From: Casuarina equisetifolia
Lineage: Eukaryota > Streptophyta > Magnoliopsida > Fagales > Casuarinaceae
NCBI GenBank assembly: GCA_028551475.1
Contig: CM052358.1
Location: forward strand, 15,979,938-16,043,937
Direction: 5' to 3'
DNA: 64,000 nucleotides
The notes under the pieces are model-generated. The model worked only from the letters and a program-made list of their open reading frames with translations, did no database searches and had not been told where the DNA came from. Every line of letters begins with the position of its first letter. Positions within the stretch are counted from its first letter, which is position 1. This document shows positions 58,370-64,000 of the stretch, piece after piece. Made by a program: the position numbers and the translations under genes.

Positions 58370-59895
58370 AAGTCATAAGCCCGCGAGCCCTGATTATTTG
58401 TCCAAAATCAAGGATGCAACCTATTTTATCAGTTTTCGTTTAGGACAACACTTAAACTCTTATATTTCAATTTTGTCAGTTAATAGAGTCTAGGATTTTT
58501 ACGTACGAAATTCATACAAACTAGTAGTTCTGTTTCAATTCTGTTTTTGTTATCCAAGTCATTGATATCCTTGCTATATCATTTGCAATCATTCACATGA
58601 ATAGCATATCAGTTTTAGTTTATTTCCCTGCGTCTTATTATCCAATTTATTATATTCGTAATGGTGGCTTGTACGAGTATTTTGCACCCATTGTCTTTCC
58701 TTTCACGCGCATGCAAAGACATATTGCCCCCACCTCCTTTCTGCTCCCATATACTAAAGAAATGGGGAAACCCTTCATGGCTTCCTTGGCTGTACCACGG
58801 AACAGTATTTCTCAAGGCCTCCCACAAGACCAAAATCCTCCTTCTTCGGGACAAACCCTTCGCATCAAAAGCAAGAACTCAGACAAAAATGGTACTGCCG
58901 CTCTTGTTTAAGCCCACTTCTGGTTGGACCTTAAACCATAGATCTGGAGGAAGGGAAGAAGCCTATTTGTGAGGTTTGAAAGGAGATTCAAGCTAGACCA
59001 CGGTTTGGACTTTCAACTCCACTATTAAGCATCTTGTCTCGGGATAATCCCGGATGGTCAGCAGGCGTGTTTGCCAGCGATTGCACGGAAGAGACCAGTG
59101 GGAGTCCTTGCTTTGCATGCTTGCACAAGTAGTCTCCAGCAAGTCCAGAATATATTAAGCACGCAAGGGCTTCCTCTCCACGCGTGTTACAAGTTGGGTT
59201 AAAAAATCTTTTGTGTTTTGTTCTTACTTTGACTGCGTTGGAAAATATTTCCACCCATCACACTTAAAACAATTTTTTCCCACACGAATTAGCTTTTGCA
59301 TGGGCCATGCATTGAACAAGGTCACCTTACGCGTTCTTTACTTTATTTTCATAATCAGTCCACGTAATGGCTGCTGAGTTGTTGACAGGTATGCCGGAGC
59401 ATGGTGGTGCATGGAAACTCCAAGAGCCACCGCACGCTGTCCGGGACGGTTGATTGCATGATACAGATGTCTGGCTGATGGCTAAAGCCTCTGATGACGT
59501 GTCGAGAATACGAATTATGTTCATTGCGACAAAGGATTGGTAATGACGTAAAAGAGGGGTGATTAGCCTAAATTTGGAATTTGAATGGGCATAAAAATCC
59601 AATTTTTTGAAACCGGGAAAGGGTAAATTTCTTGCAAATGAATAACGTCCTGTTTGGCAAAAGGAAAAGAATCTAGGTGGTGGGCCGAGGAGCCGCCGAT
59701 CACCCGGAAATCCACTTTTTTGTGGGATTTGACAGAGACTCTGGGGCATGCAGCCATTTCATTCTTACAACAAGCCCTTTACTTTTCTTTTTTCTTTTTC
59801 AATCCGTGTGACCCAAGTTGCTTGCCCGAGAAAGACTACCAATTTTCCGATTCCCTATACGGTGGGTGTAAAGGTTGTTGTCCGCGAGCGTGCGT
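58370..59895. other. 3' flank of NAC gene 2 and intergenic DNA
   Basis: The first 130 bp align with the NAC gene 1 3' flank. The rest has several short open frames in different phases without domain content; no gene is supported. GC content is higher here than in the rest of the intergenic DNA. Confidence 0.5.
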
Positions 59896-59993
59896 GTATA
59901 TATATAGCGTTGCAGCTGTATAGTAATTTAAGACTCTGTCGTCCATTATCGTTCCGTTTGGAGTTCTTAGCACCAGTCCTTCCTCTGAGTAAA
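59896..59993 (+). promoter_or_regulatory. TATA-like box and possible 5' UTR exon of the DCL2 relic
   Basis: tatatatata at 59897-59906. About 85 bp later is a strong donor, AAA|GTGAGT, at 59994, which could pair with the acceptor gtgcag at 60146-60151 in front of the coding start. This suggests the ancestral 5' UTR intron is preserved; the position is inferred. Confidence 0.4.
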
Positions 59994-60168
59994 GTGAGTT
60001 TTGGGATTTTCAACTTTGGCTTCGGTTTATGTTATGGCATATTTATCCTTTTTTTTTTTTTTTATCTATAATAGAATGGATTTTGATTTTTTTATTGGAA
60101 TGTATAAGTGTTTTGAGACTCATTGGTTTGTTTTGATCAATGGTGGTGCAGAGAGAACCAGACAAGCT

Positions 60169-63100
60169 ATGGAACTGGTTTCTATGGGAATAGACAGATC
60201 CCAGCAACTATCTGTTGATCCTCTTCCATTTGCGAGAAGGTAGTTCATAAATCCTTATTGTTCTTCCCTGGTTGATGAGATAATGGAGGAAAGAAAAGAG
60301 CAGAAATATAATCTTTTCCCCCAAAACATCTATTCAAATGGATCATTGCTATCTATTCAAATGGATTTTTCTTTTTAAATTCTTTAATATCCTTTGAGTG
60401 GAGGGCTGTTGTTGTTTAGTCTATCTATATGGGGTGATTTCTCATTTTCTTTCCCATAGTTTGGTGATGATAAAAAGACTGGGTTCTACTTTTCCGTTTT
60501 GGGTAATTTCCATTCACCTTCGTCCAGAAGATAAGGAGTTGTTAAGAGTCAGTCAAGATGATGTGGGTTGTTTGGGTGTGTTCTCGAGAAAGTAAATGTG
60601 GGGTGTTTGTTGCAGTTATCAGCTTGAAGCACTGGATGTGCCAGTCAAGGGGAACACTATAGTGTTTTTGGAGATGGTCCCCGGCAAGACTCTGTTAGCC
60701 ATCATGCTTCTGCGAAGCTACGCTTACCTTCTTCGCAAGCCTTCACGTTTCGTGGCAGTATTCTTGGTTCCCTAAGTTGTCTTGGTCTCTCAAGTATGGC
60801 AATTGCTTCCTCCTACTCTTTTCTCTTCGTGCTTGCACTCAATTTACATATTTTGGCATTGGTATATATGCTTATGCGAGTTGGGGTACTACCTAGGAAG
60901 TTTGGTTTACGATGGTTTTCATCACGTTTCCATCTTATTTCTCAGTTCTTAGTGGACCATTTGCAGTTGTTAGTTATAGATGATAAATCTAGTATTACAA
61001 AAAAAGAAAAAGAAAAAAAAAAGGAAGTTTTTAATGGTTTTGGAATATTTGGAATAACTCTGGACTTCATATGTCTCATGCATATCCATGGCATTTAAAA
61101 TTCTGCAAAATCGGGGCTTTGGCATTAAAAGTGCACTGATGTTTTCTATTCAAGGCTTAGCAGGGAAATAAAGTTAGAATTGGGTAAAGGTGAAATTATG
61201 AAATAGCAATTTTTATTTAGGTTATAACTTGCATATGAGATTCTGGAATTACATGTTAGTAGTTGTTGCTGATGAAAATCAAAATGCCATTGTTCTTCTT
61301 TTTCTAATTTTGTTGTCTGTTATGATTAGCAAGTTGAAGCTGTGAAAATGCATTCCGACTTAAAAGTGGGTTCGTGTTGTGGAAATATGGGAGTTGACTT
61401 CTGGAGTAATACTATGTGGAAGGAAGAAACAGGAAAACATGAGCTAGGGTCTTTTTCAGATGTTCGTGTTTACAATTTCTCCTTTAGTTTCTTCTTCGCC
61501 AAATTTTTTGCTCAAAATCATCATTGTCACTAATTTCCTTAAGTACACAATGCTCGACCTTTAGAGCTAGAAGCTATTCATAAAATTGTTTAGTTGGTAA
61601 AATATGTATAATTTTCATAAAGCTCTGTTTTACATGGTTCTTCTAACTGTGGTTCTAGGAGGTTTATGGTGTATGTAAACTCATCAAGTGCATTTATCAT
61701 CTTTATTCTACTATCTTTTGTTCTCCCAACTTTGTTTTCCCTCACCTCCGTAATTCAAAGAGACAAAGTGCAATTTGATCAGTGCTTTTTAAGTGACCGA
61801 CAAGAACTGTGAATTTAAGACATTTTATGTGGGTTGTAAACAAATCTTTAATAACAAATTACATCTTTATATGTTGTGTCCTCAGTGCTAGTGGTCAATC
61901 TATCAAAGGATATCTCTTGTACCCACAAACAAGGGATGGGGAGTGAAACAATCATTCAATTCCCGATGAGTGTGTGATTTCATTAGCCTGTGAAAAGGAA
62001 AAACTTAGTGAGCAGCAATTCAAAGTTTTTTATTTATATTTTGGTTTCGGGTTCTTGTGATAACACCTGCGATTTGGCTTGATGGCTTGAGGCATTCTTT
62101 TTTCACACTAAGTATGACAAAGGTTTTAATAATTGATGAATGCCACCATGCTCGGGGTAAACACCCATATGCTTGCATTGTGAGAGTAACTTATCTAGTC
62201 TTGTTTGTTTCAGTATTTAACCATCATATTTAGCATCCTAATGCTTGTTGACGCACTTACAAGTACTTGTTTCCTGGAACGTTCTTATACAATATCTTTA
62301 CCAGCTTAATTTAAGAATTTTCTAGAAAAAGGTTTCGTTTTTCTTTATTATTTATTTATTTAGTTATTTTTGGTGATCTTGCATGTATTTCTCTTCTACT
62401 TGAGTAGTCTGCAAAAATTTGGATATATAGATGTGCACTCATATTGTGTGTATATTGAAGGCTGGATATTCTTGTCCCTTCTGTATATGGTGATGGGTAA
62501 GTAATGGTGGGTTTAGATTCTACTTTCAATAGTCCTCTAGAGCCCTGGGTTTTTTTTTTTTTTTTGTGTGTGTGTGTTTGTATTCAACAACATAGGTCTA
62601 CAGAGCTGTTGGCTGTTGGGCATATCTTTCACAGATCCAGGAAGCGGCTTAAATGTTTGTGTTGGCGATTGTCAAATCATTTTCCGAAACAGATTTGTCT
62701 TTGTTTGAAGAAGTGGTGAAATAAATACGATTTAGAACAATTGTCTTCTTGACGGTTGGTTGCACGGCTAGTATTGCAGAATCCAGATCTTGTAATACTT
62801 CTGCAATCACATCGTTGCAATTTTACAGGGACTGTAAAAGTGAGTTAAATGTTTTTGGTGGCTATTGTCAAATCATTTCCAAAACACTTGTTCTTGTCCT
62901 TGTTAGAAGATGGGGGTAAAATATATAAGTCTTTAGACTTTATCTTGCTGAAGGAATGTTGTTCACGAGTTTTTTAGCATGGGAACAGCTGGACAGTGAG
63001 GTTTTTGAACTTACAGGCTGTGGCGGTTTTTGGCGGATATTATCCTGATGTTTTCATTGCGTTCAGATTGTGTCTGTTGTCACTTCCAATTATCTAAATG

Positions 63101-63732
63101 GAGTTTCTTGTTGCTTTGATCTGGCCTATTGCATAAGTTGTTTGTTGCATGTAAAAGTTTGATTTTGTTACACTTGAAGCAACAGGAATGTGTGTTCAGG
63201 AATTCTATCACCGTCAGATGAGTTCTTCTAAATCTGGTCTTCCTAGAATATTTGGGATGACTGCTTCCCCAGTAACGAAAGAGTATGTGACCTTTGACAA
63301 TTTTTTATACTAGTTCTTACTAGTTTTTCAAGTTCTTCTAATTTTGTTCGGTAGTGGTTAATTTTAAACCTTTTGTCCCCTTCCTTTAAATGACGGTGGA
63401 GAGTCAGAAAGCTCATTCTTGCAAAAGATTGTGAACTTGAGACTGATGAATTCGAAGGCTGATTGTGCTCTTTTGTATATAAATTTGTCTTCTCTCACGC
63501 AGAACTTGTCTCTTGTTTGTTTACCTGGTGATCAATTAATCTTGTGGGTGAACGGAGTAATTGATGGCTTGTTTTTCCTTGCTGGTTCAAGGTGTATACC
63601 TGTGCTAGTGAAGCTGTGCTTGCTTAGGTTACACCATTTGCAACTCCGAAGTTCAAATTTTATCAGGGGAAAGAAATAAAATGTATCTTGCATCAATGGT
63701 TAGCTGCTGATTTGCAGAGTTTAATTGAAAAG
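60169..63732 (+). pseudogene. DCL2: Dicer-like 2 (DCL2), N-terminal helicase part, decayed
   Basis: Fragments in order match plant DCL2, the RNase III enzyme that makes 22-nt siRNAs in antiviral and transgene silencing. Exon 1, 60169-60239: MELVSMGIDRSQQLSVDPLP. Exon 2, 60616-60793: YQLEALDVPVKGNTIVFLE then MVPGKT, where the Walker A should be TGSGKT, then LLRSYAYLLRKPSRF and a TAA (60773-60775) in place of Gln. Exon 3, 61330-61443: QVEAVKMHSDLKVG; its donor is ct instead of gt. Exon 4, 62051-62185: DExH box IIDECHHARGKHPYAC; its acceptor ends gg instead of ag. Exon 5, 63200-63282: EFYHRQM and GLPRIFGMTASPV (motif III). Exon 6, 63408-63457: donor gc. Exon 7, 63592-63732: VYTCASEAVLA then TAG (63625-63627) where Glu is expected. 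The homologous text then continues, scrambled, toward the edge. The DUF283, PAZ and RNase III parts, if present, are outside the window. Confidence 0.88.
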
Positions 63733-64000
63733 GTCAGAACCCTTCATATATTTATATTTTGCTTGCAACATTAAGTTGTTTCCTATGTCATGAAAATGTA
63801 TGTACATAGAAGAACTATGGTTCTTGAGTTTCTTTTCAAATTTAGTGATTAAGGTTCATCAGGGACAGGGCATGGGCTGAGACGGAAATGAGTTTTAGTT
63901 GTTGGACTATTTTTTGTATCAAAATATTACCATGGTAATAAATTGTGCTTGAAACCTGTGTATTTCAAAATTGAATCGTGATCTCCATTCTACTTATGTA

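Noticed and set aside
59327-59757. Minus-strand ORFs of 64-140 codons upstream of the DCL2 relic
   Set aside because: No recognisable domain and no splice context; adjacent frames are also open, which points to composition rather than coding.

Overview
This window is nuclear DNA of a flowering plant. Genes have introns with GT/AG borders, most of the sequence is AT-rich and repeat-filled, and LTR retrotransposons are nested among and inside genes. The gene families (a CCR-like/phenylacetaldehyde-reductase-type dehydrogenase, NAC factors, Dicer-like 2, tyrosine/DOPA decarboxylase) and the long introns fit a eudicot, probably woody. I cannot name the species from the sequence alone.

Layout. 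1-6.7 kb (minus): CCR-like reductase gene A, five of six exons; the last lies beyond the left edge. 6.8-7.7 kb: its upstream region, with four TGACGTCA-type motifs. 7.9-13.4 kb (minus): a Ty3/gypsy chromovirus with both LTRs and a TAATC target duplication, but a broken pol. 14.7-15.3 kb: 5' part of a decayed tyrosine/DOPA decarboxylase, ending where a degraded Ty1/copia element (15.25-22.35 kb) begins. 22.4-28.3 kb: repeat patchwork with a purine-rich tract, a hairpin, a 46-bp perfect palindrome, a 13-bp minisatellite, an inverted copia 3' end and a second copy of gene A's upstream region. 28.3-28.7 kb: a complete 352-bp TRIM retrotransposon. 29.0-38.8 kb (minus): CCR-like gene B, complete, six exons, 325 codons, with a gypsy remnant in intron 4. 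39.8-43.2 kb: another decayed copia element.

44.5-45.9 kb and 56.4-58.4 kb (plus): two tandemly duplicated NAC genes (395 and 599 codons). Their C-terminal halves are made of different numbers of a 20-26 residue glutamine-rich repeat. Between them lies a 6.3-kb array of about 21 degenerate units of roughly 290-305 bp. 60.2-63.7 kb (plus): a Dicer-like 2 (DCL2) helicase-region pseudogene with two stops, a damaged Walker A and several lost splice sites, running toward the right edge.

The theme is local duplication followed by divergence. The reductase exists as two large copies plus at least three scattered scraps (26.0, 48.5 and 55.3 kb). The NAC gene is doubled with its promoter and 3' flank. 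Retrotransposons account for much of the remainder. There are no operons; each gene has its own promoter, and TATA-like boxes are visible for genes A and B, both NAC genes and the DCL2 relic.
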